Shown piece by piece: positions 55,587 to 64,000 of a stretch of DNA of 64,000 nucleotides. Origin of the DNA: Pseudomonadota bacterium. GTDB taxonomy: Bacteria > Desulfobacterota > Binatia > Binatales > Binataceae. Both the position numbers and the translations under genes were made by a program. The first letter of the stretch is position 1. Each line of letters starts with the position of its first letter. The stretch covers positions 62,001 to 126,000 of the forward strand of contig JAJPHZ010000013.1 in NCBI GenBank assembly GCA_021325025.1, read 5' to 3'. The notes beneath the pieces are model-generated. The model did no database searches, was not told where the DNA came from, and worked only from the letters and a program-made list of their open reading frames with translations.

Positions 55587-56368
55587 AAGGCCTCCAACCC
55601 GGCATCGTTAGCCGGACACTTGGCTTTCAGTTCGGCTTCAGACGGCCTCACATAAAGCGGCTGCAGGCTTGCGATCGCGTCTGTGGAGCCGCCGGCAAGA
55701 CGCGCCGCACCTGCCGCCGCGATCATCGCAGCCGACAGCGGCGCCCCCTCCAGGCTGGCCAGCAAGGCACGCTCGCAGCCCAGGTGTTCTTCAAGCCAGG
55801 CGCCCCAAGCCGCCGCGCCGTCGCCGATGAACACGGCCGCACCCTCTATTTGCCTGACCAAATCCATCGGCTTGGCCAGGAATTCGCCGGATATTTTCTC
55901 TAGCCCGTTCTCCACCTGCCGGTAAAGAGCGGCGTACACTTCCTGCTTGCGCGCATCGAGAAGCGGGCACAACACGGCGTCCGCCGGGACCCCATCCAGC
56001 TCCGCCGCGCACAGTGCCAAGGCGTCGAGACTGGGTACTCCGATCAGCGCGCATCCGGTGGCCAGCGCCACCCCCTTTGCGTAGCTTAGCGCGATCCTGA
56101 GCCCGGTAAAGGAGCCGGGCCCGATGCCCACTGCGATGGCCGCCAAATCCCCGACTCGCAGACCGCAGCGGCGCAGCATCGCATCGATCGCACCTGCCAC
56201 GGACTCACCGTGGGCGCGGCGGGCCGGAGCTTCGCTGGCGAGGATCCTTCCGTGAGAGCAAATTGCCAGGCTGGCTTGCGGGCTGCCGGTTTCCAGCCCC
56301 AGAACCGGGCCGGTCGCGCCACTTTGCCGCAGTAGCAGATCAGCCCTGAACAATCCTGGAGATGTCAT
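55529..56368 (-). CDS. tsaB: tRNA threonylcarbamoyladenosine biosynthesis protein TsaB
   Basis: A 279-residue ASKHA-fold protein: VLGLETGSPQASLAI at the N-terminus, then AIAVGIGPGSFTGLRIALSYAKG, the TsaB signature. With TsaD and TsaE it forms the complex that puts t6A37 on ANN-reading tRNAs. The C-terminus overlaps the DUF465 gene, and the N-terminus overlaps the rseP stop by 29 bases. Placement next to rseP is less common than next to tsaE/rimI. Confidence 0.92.
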   Translation of the reverse strand: MTSPGLFRADLLLRQSGATGPVLGLETGSPQASLAICSHGRILASEAPARRAHGESVAGAIDAMLRRCGLRVGDLAAIAVGIGPGSFTGLRIALSYAKGVALATGCALIGVPSLDALALCAAELDGVPADAVLCPLLDARKQEVYAALYRQVENGLEKISGEFLAKPMDLVRQIEGAAVFIGDGAAAWGAWLEEHLGCERALLASLEGAPLSAAMIAAAGAARLAGGSTDAIASLQPLYVRPSEAELKAKCPANDAGLEALWSREKKSSSASTQTTIRN

Positions 56369-57770
56369 TAAAAATCACAAATGCCATGAGCATAACGAGC
56401 AGAAACAGGCCCAACTGCAGGGCGATCTCGCGATGGCGCACTTTAAGCGGGCGTCCGCGCAGCCCTTCCAGCGCGAAGAAGAACAGGTGCCCGCCGTCCA
56501 GCATCGGGATCGGCAACAGGTTGATGATGCCCAATTCCACGCTTAGCATGACGGTAAACATCAGGACATTGGCCAGGCCCTGGCGCGCTTCGCGCCCCGC
56601 CATCTGGGCAATCATGATCGGCCCGCCCAGCGCCTGGCGCACCGGGGTCGAGCCGGTAAACAGCTTGGCGATCCCCACCACCAGTGCGCCGGTCATCTCC
56701 ACGGTTTCCAGCACGGCGTGCGGTACGGCCACAAAGGGGTTTTCACGTTCAATGACGTTGTCGCCGCGCGGCAGCACCCCGATTATCCACTGCGCCCCGG
56801 GAATCCCGGGTTCGGTGACACGAACCGGTCTGAGGGTAAGGGTCTCAACTTTGCTCAGGCCGCCTACTTTGCGCTCCAGCCGGATTTGAAGCTGGGCACC
56901 GTTGCTTTCCTTGATTACGGTTGAAAGCTCCTCCCAACTCGCAATCGGCTTACCGTTGATCGACACGATACGGTCGCCCTCGCGCAAGCCGCTTTGCGCC
57001 GCCGGCTTGTCGGGCTGCAACTTGCCCACCACGGGGAGAAGCTTTGGTACGCCGTACATGTACACGAAGGCCAGCAGCAACGGAGCGATTGCAATATTGG
57101 CGGCGGGACCCGCCAGCACAATCGCAAACCGCCGGGCCAGACTTTGCGTCGGGAAAGCGCTTTTTTCGATCTGACGCGTCAGCGACGGCGGGCGATGCTC
57201 GGACAGGAACTTGATCGCCTCGTCCGAATTGCCCCGGCGTAGCACTTCGTCGAGCAAGTCGCGCTCATCGGCGCGCGGCGCGCGATGCAGCATCGTGCGC
57301 AGCATCCGCTCCGGGTCGGGACTGCGGTTGACCGCCTGGGCCAGCACCAGCAACGGGTCGGGAGCGGGAGCGGCGTCGGACTGGAGGTCGTGGCCCGCCG
57401 CCCGCTTGACGGCCGTCCTCGGTTGGCTGCTGGCCTCGGCTACACACCGCAATTCAGGCTCGCTTTCAGCCGCCGCCTCGGCGGCCCCAGTCAGATCGCG
57501 GCTTACCTCGGTCAGGAAGAGCTGCACATCGGAGGGCCCCAGTTCATCGCCGATCTCGTCGCCCAGCATCCGCACGTATCCGCCAAAGGGCGTGCCGCCG
57601 ATTACGTACTCGGTCTCGCCGCGGCGGATACCGAAGAGCTTGGGCGGATATCCGATGGAAAAGCGCAAAACTCGCACGCCGCAGCGCTTGGCAACCAGGA
57701 AATGGCCCGCCTCATGAATCAAAACCAATGCGCCCAGGATAATGACCGCGGAAACGATTGATGTAAGCAT
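56340..57770 (-). CDS. rseP: Site-2 zinc protease RseP with an enlarged cytosolic/periplasmic insert
   Basis: A 476-residue intramembrane metalloprotease. The zinc motif is HEAGH (H19, E20, H23) in the first helix, with NLLPIPMLDGGHL in the later helix supplying the third ligand. One PDZ domain lies at about 230-320 (GLREGDRIVSINGKPIASW). Between GGYVRMLGDE and RFAIVLAGPAANI there are ~134 residues (76-209), roughly 100 more than usual, including an Ala/Glu/Pro-rich part and a helical part. RseP typically has two PDZ domains in E. coli; here one is evident. The ATG at 57770 follows GAGG. Confidence 0.9.
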   Translation of the reverse strand: MLTSIVSAVIILGALVLIHEAGHFLVAKRCGVRVLRFSIGYPPKLFGIRRGETEYVIGGTPFGGYVRMLGDEIGDELGPSDVQLFLTEVSRDLTGAAEAAAESEPELRCVAEASSQPRTAVKRAAGHDLQSDAAPAPDPLLVLAQAVNRSPDPERMLRTMLHRAPRADERDLLDEVLRRGNSDEAIKFLSEHRPPSLTRQIEKSAFPTQSLARRFAIVLAGPAANIAIAPLLLAFVYMYGVPKLLPVVGKLQPDKPAAQSGLREGDRIVSINGKPIASWEELSTVIKESNGAQLQIRLERKVGGLSKVETLTLRPVRVTEPGIPGAQWIIGVLPRGDNVIERENPFVAVPHAVLETVEMTGALVVGIAKLFTGSTPVRQALGGPIMIAQMAGREARQGLANVLMFTVMLSVELGIINLLPIPMLDGGHLFFFALEGLRGRPLKVRHREIALQLGLFLLVMLMAFVIFNDISRIVQG

Positions 57771-57789
57771 CCGGACCTCGGCGACCCCG

Positions 57790-58602
57790 TCAGGCGGCGG
57801 CAAGCCCCAGCCACCAACTGTAATAGTATGCAAAAACTGCGGCGAACACTAGGCTGTCGGCGCGGTCCAGCATCCCGCCGTGCCCCGGGAACAACCATCC
57901 CGAATCCTTCACCCCGGCCAGCCGTTTAAGCGCCGATTCCACCAGGTCGCCGGCCTGTGCCGCGACACTTGTCAATGCCCCAAAGCCCGCCGTGGTGCCG
58001 AGGTTCCAGCCCATCCCCAGGACCGCCTTTAGCACGCAGGCGGCAACCACGCTGCAGACCACGTAGGCGACTGCGCCTTCCACGGTTTTGCCCGGGCTGA
58101 CGGCGGGCATCAGCGCGGTCCGCCCGATGGCGCGGCCGACCAAATAAGCGCCCGAGTCCCCTGCCATCACCACCAGCAGCACGATCAGCAGCAAGGCCAG
58201 CCCGCCAGTCGCGTTGCGCAGCAAAGCCAAGTAGGGATACAAGGCGCCGACATAAAGTCCGCCGACGGCGATCAGCAACGGTCGCGGCGGCGAGGGGCCA
58301 GCCTGATGCGTGTTGACCCAGCCGATCAACCCGCACATGGCGGCGACCGCCGCGGCGGCCAGCGCCGCGCTCAGCGCCGGCGCCCAGCGCATCAGCGCGG
58401 CGGCGGCCGGCAAGGCGCCAGTGATGAGCAACAGCGCCAGGCCGGACGCACTGCCCGCGCTCAGCATCGCGGCCACTTCGTACAAAGCCCATGCGGCGCA
58501 AAATGCGACCAGCAGGCTGATCGACCATGGGGGTGCGAAGATGACAAAGGCCAGCAGCGGCGGCAGCACCACGGCTGCCGTCAGGATTCTAGTTCGCAAC
58601 AC
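57790..58602 (-). CDS. cdsA: Phosphatidate cytidylyltransferase
   Basis: A ~270-residue membrane protein with about eight helices. The C-terminal signature is SPGKTVEGAVAYVV followed later by GDLVESALKRLAGVKDSGWLFPGHGGMLDRADSL, the CdsA consensus with its metal-binding aspartates. It makes CDP-diacylglycerol from phosphatidate and CTP, the precursor used by PssA further down. The start is GTG 58602, overlapping uppS by 14 bases; an ATG at 58635 is possible. dxr, which often follows, is absent. Confidence 0.93.
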   Translation of the reverse strand: MLRTRILTAAVVLPPLLAFVIFAPPWSISLLVAFCAAWALYEVAAMLSAGSASGLALLLITGALPAAAALMRWAPALSAALAAAAVAAMCGLIGWVNTHQAGPSPPRPLLIAVGGLYVGALYPYLALLRNATGGLALLLIVLLVVMAGDSGAYLVGRAIGRTALMPAVSPGKTVEGAVAYVVCSVVAACVLKAVLGMGWNLGTTAGFGALTSVAAQAGDLVESALKRLAGVKDSGWLFPGHGGMLDRADSLVFAAVFAYYYSWWLGLAAA

Positions 58603-59398
58603 GCAACGGCGAGCGCGCGGCGGCCTCCACCGCACCGAAGCGCCGCTCGCGGCGCTGATAGGCGTCCAGCGCGGCCAGGAACTCGCGCTCCCGGAAATCG
58701 GGCCACAAAGTGTCGGTGAAGTAAAGTTCGGTGTAAGAAAGCTGATAGAGGAAGAAATTGGAGATGCGCAATTCGCCCGAAGTGCGAATCAACAGGTCCG
58801 GGTCGGGCATCCCGGCCGTGTCCAGACGGCCGGCCACGGCGAACTCGTCGATGTCCTCCGGACGCAAGGTGCCCGCCGCCGCCTCCTGCGCGATACGGCG
58901 CGCGGCGCGCACGATTTCCTGCCGCCCGCTGTAGGACACCGCCAGCGCCACCGTCATCGAGCGGTTGCCGGCCGTGCATTCGATAGTCTCGCGCAGCGCC
59001 TTTTGCACCGGCACCGGCAGGCGCGTGCAGTCGCCCAGCGCGATCAGCCGGATGTCGCGCTTCATCATCCGTTTGGTTTCAGTAATCAGGTAGCGATGCA
59101 GAAGCTGCATCAGGAAGCGCACCTCGGAGGTGGGACGCTGCCAATTCTCGCTGGAGAAGGCGAACAAGGTCAGATAAGGGATGCCCAGTTCGCGGGCGGC
59201 GTCGACCACCGCGCGCACCGAGTCCTTGCCGCGCCGATGGCCCTCTAGGCGGGCCAGTCCACGCCGCGTCGCCCAGCGGCCATTGCCGTCCATCACAATT
59301 GCGACATGACGCGGCAGGCGCTCGGGCGCCAGCGACAGGTCTGGAAACTCATTCAATGGAAGCGATTCCAATTTTTCCCTTGCACGGCCGAGATGCAC
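58589..59398 (-). CDS. uppS: Undecaprenyl diphosphate synthase (isoprenyl transferase)
   Basis: A 269-residue cis-prenyltransferase. The catalytic aspartate is in HVAIVMDGNGRWA; further motifs are FAFSSENWQRP and DLLIRTSGELRISNFFLYQ plus the terminal TLWPDF. It elongates farnesyl diphosphate to the C55 carrier lipid for peptidoglycan and LPS. It follows frr by 20 bases. The last codons overlap cdsA. Confidence 0.95.
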   Translation of the reverse strand: MHLGRAREKLESLPLNEFPDLSLAPERLPRHVAIVMDGNGRWATRRGLARLEGHRRGKDSVRAVVDAARELGIPYLTLFAFSSENWQRPTSEVRFLMQLLHRYLITETKRMMKRDIRLIALGDCTRLPVPVQKALRETIECTAGNRSMTVALAVSYSGRQEIVRAARRIAQEAAAGTLRPEDIDEFAVAGRLDTAGMPDPDLLIRTSGELRISNFFLYQLSYTELYFTDTLWPDFREREFLAALDAYQRRERRFGAVEAAARSPLRVAN

Positions 59399-59418
59399 TG
59401 AACCCCCTTAAGGCGAGA

Positions 59419-59979
59419 TCAGACCTCCATCACCTCCGCCTCTTTACTTGCCAGAACTTTATCGAGCTTTTCAATATATTCGGTGGTAAGCTGCTGTACT
59501 TTGGCTTCTGCCGCGCGCAGGTCGTCGTCGGTGATTTCCTTCTCCTTATGGAGCTGTTTGAGCATATCGTTGGCGTCGCGCCGATGGTTGCGCACCGAGA
59601 CCCGGAAATCCTCGGCGATCTTGCGGATATGACGCACCAACTCCTTGCGCCGCTGCTCGGTCAGCTCCGGAATCGGCAGACGGATCACCTTACCGTCGTT
59701 GATCGGCGTCAGGCCCAGCTCGGGGGTCTGCTGGATCGCCTTTTCGATGTCGTGGATGACACTCCGGTCATAGGGTGTGATCACCAACAGCCGTGCTTCG
59801 GGAGCTGCCAACCCGGCCAATTGGCGCAGGCTGACCTTGGCGCCGTGATAGTTGACCATCAAGCCTTCGATCAGGGCCGTAGAGGCGCGCCCGGTGCGCA
59901 CCCGCGCCATCTCATGCTTGAAAGCGGTTAGCGCCGCCTCCATGTCGCGGTGCGCTTGCTCTATGACTTCGTCTTTCAT
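59419..59979 (-). CDS. frr: Ribosome recycling factor
   Basis: A 186-residue RRF. Signature segments are MARVRTGRASTALIEGLMV at the beginning of domain I, then LAGLAAPEARLLVITPYD of domain II, and VRNHRRDANDMLKQL near the end. It splits post-termination ribosomes with EF-G. Position between pyrH and uppS is the standard order. Confidence 0.97.
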   Translation of the reverse strand: MKDEVIEQAHRDMEAALTAFKHEMARVRTGRASTALIEGLMVNYHGAKVSLRQLAGLAAPEARLLVITPYDRSVIHDIEKAIQQTPELGLTPINDGKVIRLPIPELTEQRRKELVRHIRKIAEDFRVSVRNHRRDANDMLKQLHKEKEITDDDLRAAEAKVQQLTTEYIEKLDKVLASKEAEVMEV

Positions 59980-59993
59980 GGCTCAGGACTCGC

Positions 59994-60734
59994 TTACAAG
60001 CTCACTAATGTGCCGATCCGCTCACCCAAAACCGCCCGCCTTATATTACCGACTTTTTGCAGATTGAAAACCAGAACCGGCAGGCTGTGGTCCATACACA
60101 TCGAAATTGCGGTCGAGTCCATTACCTTGAGACCCCGTTTTAGGATTTCGAGGTAGGTTAGCTGGTCAAAACGGCGCGCGCCCGCCTCCACCATCGGGTC
60201 GCGGTCGTAGATTCCATCCACCGTATGGCTGGCCTTAAGAATGATTTCCGCGCCGATTTCCATCGCGCGCAGACTGGCCGCACTGTCGGTGGTGAAGTAG
60301 GGATTGCCCGTGCCGGCCGCGAAGATCACCACCCGGCCTTTTTCCAGATGGCGGACGGCGCGGCGGCGGATGTAGGGTTCGCACACCGCCTGCATCGAAA
60401 TGGCCGACATCACCCGGGTGGTGGCGCCAGCCCGCTCCAGCGCGTCCTGCAGCGCCAGCGAGTTGATTACCGTAGCCAGCATCCCCATGTGGTCGGCGGT
60501 GGTGCGGTCCATCCCGCGTGCCTCGTAACTGGCCCCACGCATCAGGTTGCCGGCGCCGATTACAACCGCGACCTGCACCCCCAGGTCGGCCACCTCCTTA
60601 ATCTGGGCGGCAATCTCGGCCAGCACCTGATGGTCGATGCCGAAGCCGCTGGCCGGCGCCAGCGCTTCGCCCGACAGCTTGAGCAGGACCCGGGAGTAGC
60701 GGGGTCCGGGTTTATCTACTTGTTGTTCAGACAC
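59994..60734 (-). CDS. pyrH: UMP kinase
   Basis: A 246-residue UMP kinase of the amino-acid-kinase fold: [24 protein letters not shown], and [16 protein letters not shown]. It makes UDP from UMP and is typically hexameric and GTP-activated. GTG 60734 is the probable start, giving the usual family length; the frame is open upstream to 60821 but that would overlap tsf, which ends at 60769. Confidence 0.95.
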   Translation of the reverse strand: MSEQQVDKPGPRYSRVLLKLSGEALAPASGFGIDHQVLAEIAAQIKEVADLGVQVAVVIGAGNLMRGASYEARGMDRTTADHMGMLATVINSLALQDALERAGATTRVMSAISMQAVCEPYIRRRAVRHLEKGRVVIFAAGTGNPYFTTDSAASLRAMEIGAEIILKASHTVDGIYDRDPMVEAGARRFDQLTYLEILKRGLKVMDSTAISMCMDHSLPVLVFNLQKVGNIRRAVLGERIGTLVSL

Positions 60735-60768
60735 AGCCGCTGGGGTCCGCCCTTGCCTGGGAAGATTG

Positions 60769-61386
60769 TCAGCCCTCCGCTTTGCTGCCGTCGAGCCCCT
60801 CGCCGAGCGCGAAGCGCACAAAGCGCCGCACCTCGACTTTCTCGCCGACCTTGGCGGAATATTCGGTGACGATTTCGCCGATGGTGCGGGCGGGGTCGCG
60901 AATGTACCCCTGCTCCATCAGGCAGACGTCGCGGTAGAATTTTTCCAGCTTGCCCTCGACGATCTTGTTGAGCACCGCCGGCGGCTTGTCGGCGGACTGG
61001 GCGGCATAGATTTCGCGCTCCTGCGCAATGACTTCGGCGGGCAGTTGCTCGCGCGATACGCAGCGCGGATTGGCCGCCGCCACCTGCATCGCCAACTCCT
61101 TGACCAGCGCCTGAAACTCGGGCGTCTTGGCTACGAAATCGGTCTCGCAGTTGACCTCGATCAACACCCCGAGCTTGCCCCCGGCGTGAATGTAGGCGCC
61201 GATCGAGCCTTCGGAAGCAACCCGTCCGGCGCGCTTGGCGGCGGCCGCGATGCCCTTTTGGCGCAGCCACAGGATCGCCTTTTCCAGGTCGCCCGCGCTT
61301 TCGGCGAGCGCCTTTTTGCAGTCCATCACTCCTGCGCCGGTCTTTTCGCGCAGTTCCTTGACAATGTTGGCGTTGACCTCGGCCAT
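60769..61386 (-). CDS. tsf: Elongation factor Ts, short form
   Basis: A 205-residue EF-Ts. The N-terminal UBA-like segment ([19 protein letters not shown]) carries the TDF-type interaction motif [10 protein letters not shown]. It lacks part of the longer E. coli dimerisation core, as in many other phyla. It regenerates EF-Tu-GTP. ATG 61386 is the start; the open frame continuing to 61629 crosses palindromic non-coding DNA and is not used. Confidence 0.95.
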   Translation of the reverse strand: MAEVNANIVKELREKTGAGVMDCKKALAESAGDLEKAILWLRQKGIAAAAKRAGRVASEGSIGAYIHAGGKLGVLIEVNCETDFVAKTPEFQALVKELAMQVAAANPRCVSREQLPAEVIAQEREIYAAQSADKPPAVLNKIVEGKLEKFYRDVCLMEQGYIRDPARTIGEIVTEYSAKVGEKVEVRRFVRFALGEGLDGSKAEG

Positions 61387-61725
61387 GAATTTTCTCTGCT
61401 TGCTCCCGCTAAAATTGCGCCAACCGGCGCGCTGCTGTAAGCCGCCGGCGGCGTATACTTTGTTGATTGCGCGCGCGGCATCACTATCGCGGCGCGCCCG
61501 CGACGCCGGTTGCCGCTCCCCCCGGCGTCCGCGCAACTCTGCGCGTCTACGCCCCCTTTTCCAATCCGTCTCAGCAGGCTGTTGAAAAAGGATTTTCACA
61601 GCCTGCCGCCTCGCTCTTATCTCTCCCACAGGGAGAGAAGCTTAAGGAAGGAAGCCAGTCTTCATGCAGGGTGTTGAAGACCACCTGCTTGGTAGACTCC
61701 AGAATCCTACTTTCTCCACACCCCG
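61387..61725. repeat. rpsB-tsf spacer with two palindromic repeats
   Basis: The 339 bases hold no gene. A long palindrome (61574-61606) pairs GCAGGCTGTTGAAAA with TTTTCACAGCCTGC, one base bulged, with a 4-base loop. A second (61620-61638) pairs TCTCTCCC with GGGAGAGA over 3 bases. They resemble dispersed intergenic palindromes or miniature-element ends rather than a terminator, since no U-tract follows in the operon's direction. They may also separate rpsB and tsf mRNA levels. Confidence 0.5.
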
Positions 61726-62487
61726 CTAGACGGCCTGTGGTGACTCGGTGGCGGGCGCCTCGGCGCCGGCCAGATCGGCCTGGCCTTTCTGGCGTTCTTC
61801 CTGCAGTTGTTTGCCTTCGATTACCGCATCGGCAACCGCGGCGGTGAACAGTTTGATGGCGCGAATGGCGTCGTCATTGCCGGGCACCCGGTAGGCGATC
61901 AGGTCAGGGTCGCAATTGGTATCGACCACCGCCACCACCGGAATATTGAGCCGGTTGGCTTCCGCCACCGCGATCTCTTCCTTCTTGGTATCGATCACAA
62001 ACAGCGCGTCGGGCAAACGGCGCATGTTCTTAATGCCGCCCAGTGTCGCCATCAGTTTGGAGTGCTCGCGTCCCAGTTCGCTCATCTCCTTTTTGGTCAG
62101 CGCACTGACCATCGCCGGGTCGCTCATCTGCTCCTCCAGCTTCTTGAGCCGTTCGATGGAGGCGCGGATGGTCTGGAAGTTGGTCAGCATGCCGCCCAGC
62201 CAGCGGTTATTGACGTAGAACATGCCGCAGCGTTCGGCTTCCTCGCGCACGATGTCCTGGGCCTGCTTCTTGGTCCCCACAAACAGCAGCGTGCCCCCCG
62301 CCGCAATCAGGTCGCGGACGAAGTCGTAGGCGGTGCGAAACATCTTGACGGTCTGCTGCAGGTCGATGATGTGGATACCGTTGCGGGCGCCGAAGATGTA
62401 AGGCTTCATCTTGGGGTTCCAGCGGCTGGTCTGATGGCCAAAATGGACCCCAGCCTCCAGAAGCTGTTTCATGCTGATTTCGGTCAT
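61726..62487 (-). CDS. rpsB: 30S ribosomal protein uS2
   Basis: A 253-residue S2. The start [21 protein letters not shown] and the segments [19 protein letters not shown] and [20 protein letters not shown] are invariant S2 blocks. The C-terminal extension is Ala/Glu/Pro-rich. It binds at the platform/head of the 30S subunit. It starts 63 bases after rho and precedes tsf by the 339-base spacer. Confidence 0.97.
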   Translation of the reverse strand: MTEISMKQLLEAGVHFGHQTSRWNPKMKPYIFGARNGIHIIDLQQTVKMFRTAYDFVRDLIAAGGTLLFVGTKKQAQDIVREEAERCGMFYVNNRWLGGMLTNFQTIRASIERLKKLEEQMSDPAMVSALTKKEMSELGREHSKLMATLGGIKNMRRLPDALFVIDTKKEEIAVAEANRLNIPVVAVVDTNCDPDLIAYRVPGNDDAIRAIKLFTAAVADAVIEGKQLQEERQKGQADLAGAEAPATESPQAV

Positions 62488-62550
62488 GGCTTGCCTTTCA
62501 CTTTGGGCTGGCCTTTGGTTTTATCAACTGCCAGCACCGGGCGCAAAGCG

Positions 62551-64000
62551 CTAGTTGTTCATCGATTCCAGGAATTCGTCGTTGGTCTTGGTCCCCTGCA
62601 TCTTGTCGAGCAGGAACTCCATCGCCTCCACCGCGTTGAGCTGCGAGAGCAGCTTGCGCAGAATCCAGACCCGGTTGAGCGTGCTGCGCGGCAGCAACAG
62701 CTCCTCCTTGCGCGTGGTCGAGCGCTGGATGTCGATCGTGGGGAAGATGCGCTTTTCCAGCAGCCGGCGGTCCAGCGCCACCTGCTGATTGCCGGTGCCC
62801 TTGAACTCTTCGAAGATTACCTCGTCCATCCGGCTGCCGGTATCGACCAGCGCGGTGGCGATAATGGTCAGGCTGCCGCCGTCTTCGGTATTGCGCGCCG
62901 CGCCGAAGAACTTCTTGGGCTTGTGCAGCGCGTTGGAATCCACGCCGCCCGACAGGATCTTGCCCGAGGGCGGCACCACGGTGTTATAGGCACGCGCCAG
63001 GCGCGTAATCGAGTCGAGCAGGATCACCACGTCGCGCCCATGCTCGACCAGCCGCTTGGCCTTCTCGATCACCATCTCGGCGACCTGCACGTGGCGGGTG
63101 GCGGGCTCGTCGAAGGTCGAACTAACCACCTCGCCCTTGACCGAGCGCAGCATGTCGGTAACTTCCTCGGGCCGCTCGTCGACCAGCAGCACGATCAGCA
63201 CGATTTCGGGATGATTATGCGCGATGGCGCGCGCCAGCGCCTGCAGCATCATGGTCTTGCCGGTAAACGGCGCCGCCACGATAAGTCCGCGCTGCCCTTT
63301 GCCGATCGGCGCCACCAGGTCGATGATCCGCGTGGTGTAGTCCTCGTGGTCGTATTCCAGCTTGATGCGCTCCTGCGGATACAGCGGCGTCAGGTTATCG
63401 AACAGTATCTTGTCGCGAGCCTTTTCGGGCTCCTCATAGTTGATCGACTCGACCTTCAGCAGCGCAAAGTAGCGTTCGCCCTCCTTGGGCGGACGAATCA
63501 GGCCCGAGACGATGTCGCCGGTGCGTAGGTTGAACTTGCGAATCTGGCTGGGCGATATATAGATGTCGTCGGGGCCGGGCAGATAGTTGTAGTCCGGAGC
63601 ACGCAGGAACCCGAACCCGTCAGGCAGGATTTCCAGCACCCCCTCGCCCAGAATCGAACCGTTTTTGGCCGATTGCGCCTGCAGGATGGAAAAAATCATC
63701 TCCTGCTTGCGCATGTTGGTCGCGCCGTCGATGTTGTACTCGCGCGCGATATGGGCCAGATCGGTGATCTTGGCGCTCTTAAGCGCCTTGAGGTTGAGCA
63801 CCCCGACCTCACTGACCACCCCGGAGCTGACCGCCAGACCCGATACCACCGGCGCCGGGCTCTGCGCGGATGGCGAAGGTGCCGCGGGGGCGGCACTGCC
63901 GCCAGGCGCGGGAGCCGCCGCCGAACCGCCGTTGGACTCGACCCCGCTCAGCGCACCGCTGCCGTTGTGCTCCTCGACGCTGGCCGGCGTGTCGCCGGCT
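62551..64000 (-). CDS. rho: Transcription termination factor Rho (5' end outside window)
   Basis: At least 482 codons; the frame stays open through an Ala/Pro/Ser/Gly-rich N-terminal region to the window edge, so the real start lies beyond it. Starting at about 63800 come the Rho N-terminal domain ([18 protein letters not shown]), the RNA-binding OB fold ([19 protein letters not shown]) and the ATPase ([11 protein letters not shown]-loop, [27 protein letters not shown]). The P-loop reads APFTGKT where E. coli has PPKAGKT. It forms the hexameric helicase that ends many transcripts. rpsB follows 63 bases downstream. Confidence 0.95.
   Translation of the reverse strand, partial: AGDTPASVEEHNGSGALSGVESNGGSAAAPAPGGSAAPAAPSPSAQSPAPVVSGLAVSSGVVSEVGVLNLKALKSAKITDLAHIAREYNIDGATNMRKQEMIFSILQAQSAKNGSILGEGVLEILPDGFGFLRAPDYNYLPGPDDIYISPSQIRKFNLRTGDIVSGLIRPPKEGERYFALLKVESINYEEPEKARDKILFDNLTPLYPQERIKLEYDHEDYTTRIIDLVAPIGKGQRGLIVAAPFTGKTMMLQALARAIAHNHPEIVLIVLLVDERPEEVTDMLRSVKGEVVSSTFDEPATRHVQVAEMVIEKAKRLVEHGRDVVILLDSITRLARAYNTVVPPSGKILSGGVDSNALHKPKKFFGAARNTEDGGSLTIIATALVDTGSRMDEVIFEEFKGTGNQQVALDRRLLEKRIFPTIDIQRSTTRKEELLLPRSTLNRVWILRKLLSQLNAVEAMEFLLDKMQGTKTNDEFLESMNN

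Noticed and set aside
61387..61629. N-terminal extension of tsf
   Set aside because: The open frame runs through palindromic spacer DNA and lacks EF-Ts similarity; the family start is at 61386.

Overview
The window is GC-rich and densely coded. It reads as a chromosome segment of a Gram-negative bacterium: it has OmpA-like and TolC-like outer-membrane lipoproteins, a YtcA-like lipoprotein, a GT9 heptosyltransferase-type enzyme and RseP. The order rho-rpsB-tsf-pyrH-frr-uppS-cdsA-rseP, followed by ilvN-ilvC-psd-pssA-leuA-leuB-(asd-like)-truA, resembles deltaproteobacterial (Geobacter-type) arrangements. The many amidohydrolase-2, CaiB/BaiF, acyl-CoA dehydrogenase and SDR genes suggest a degrader of organic compounds. 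My best guess is an uncultured lineage near the old Deltaproteobacteria, such as Candidatus Binatota. This is inference; no rRNA gene is present to settle it.

Left part (1-15.3 kb): a partial SDR; a ribosome-hibernation factor fused to a cold-shock-like domain, preceded by a near-consensus sigma-54 element; then a tightly overlapped operon of acyl-CoA synthetase, the E1alpha/E1beta/E2 subunits of a 2-oxoacid dehydrogenase and an acyl carrier protein, with no E3. An orphan excisionase-type HTH protein follows. Next is a translationally coupled stress operon (small helical protein, universal stress protein, triple-BON protein), divergent from an amidohydrolase/zinc-ribbon/amidohydrolase operon. 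The shared intergenic region carries opposing sigma-54-like elements and an inverted repeat. An OmpA-like lipoprotein and a CoA-transferase/amidohydrolase pair complete this part.

Middle (15.4-45 kb): two very large secreted NHL-propeller proteins in tandem; a MacB-like ABC exporter; a 6-oxocamphor-hydrolase-like retro-Claisen enzyme; a persulfide dioxygenase-rhodanese fusion; tRNA-Cys; an aldehyde dehydrogenase, an Fe-S/flavin ene-reductase and an alpha/beta hydrolase; an MdtN/YtcA/MdtP-like efflux set without its inner-membrane pump; an outer-membrane Phenol_MetA_deg channel; a soluble multi-PAS hybrid histidine kinase; an IrrE-like metallopeptidase; a glycosyltransferase overlapping an acyl-CoA dehydrogenase operon; and miaB.

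Right part (46.5-64 kb): a nearly continuous minus-strand block of housekeeping and branched-chain amino-acid genes. Transcription enters from rho and runs through translation, isoprenoid and phospholipid genes to ilvNC-psd-pssA. The leuA operon (leuA, leuB, Usg-like, truA) has its own leader: a 23-residue leucine-rich peptide followed by a perfect GC-rich hairpin with a U-tract, a classic transcription-attenuation layout. ilvB, leuC, leuD, dxr and lpd are missing from places where they might be expected, so they must lie elsewhere.
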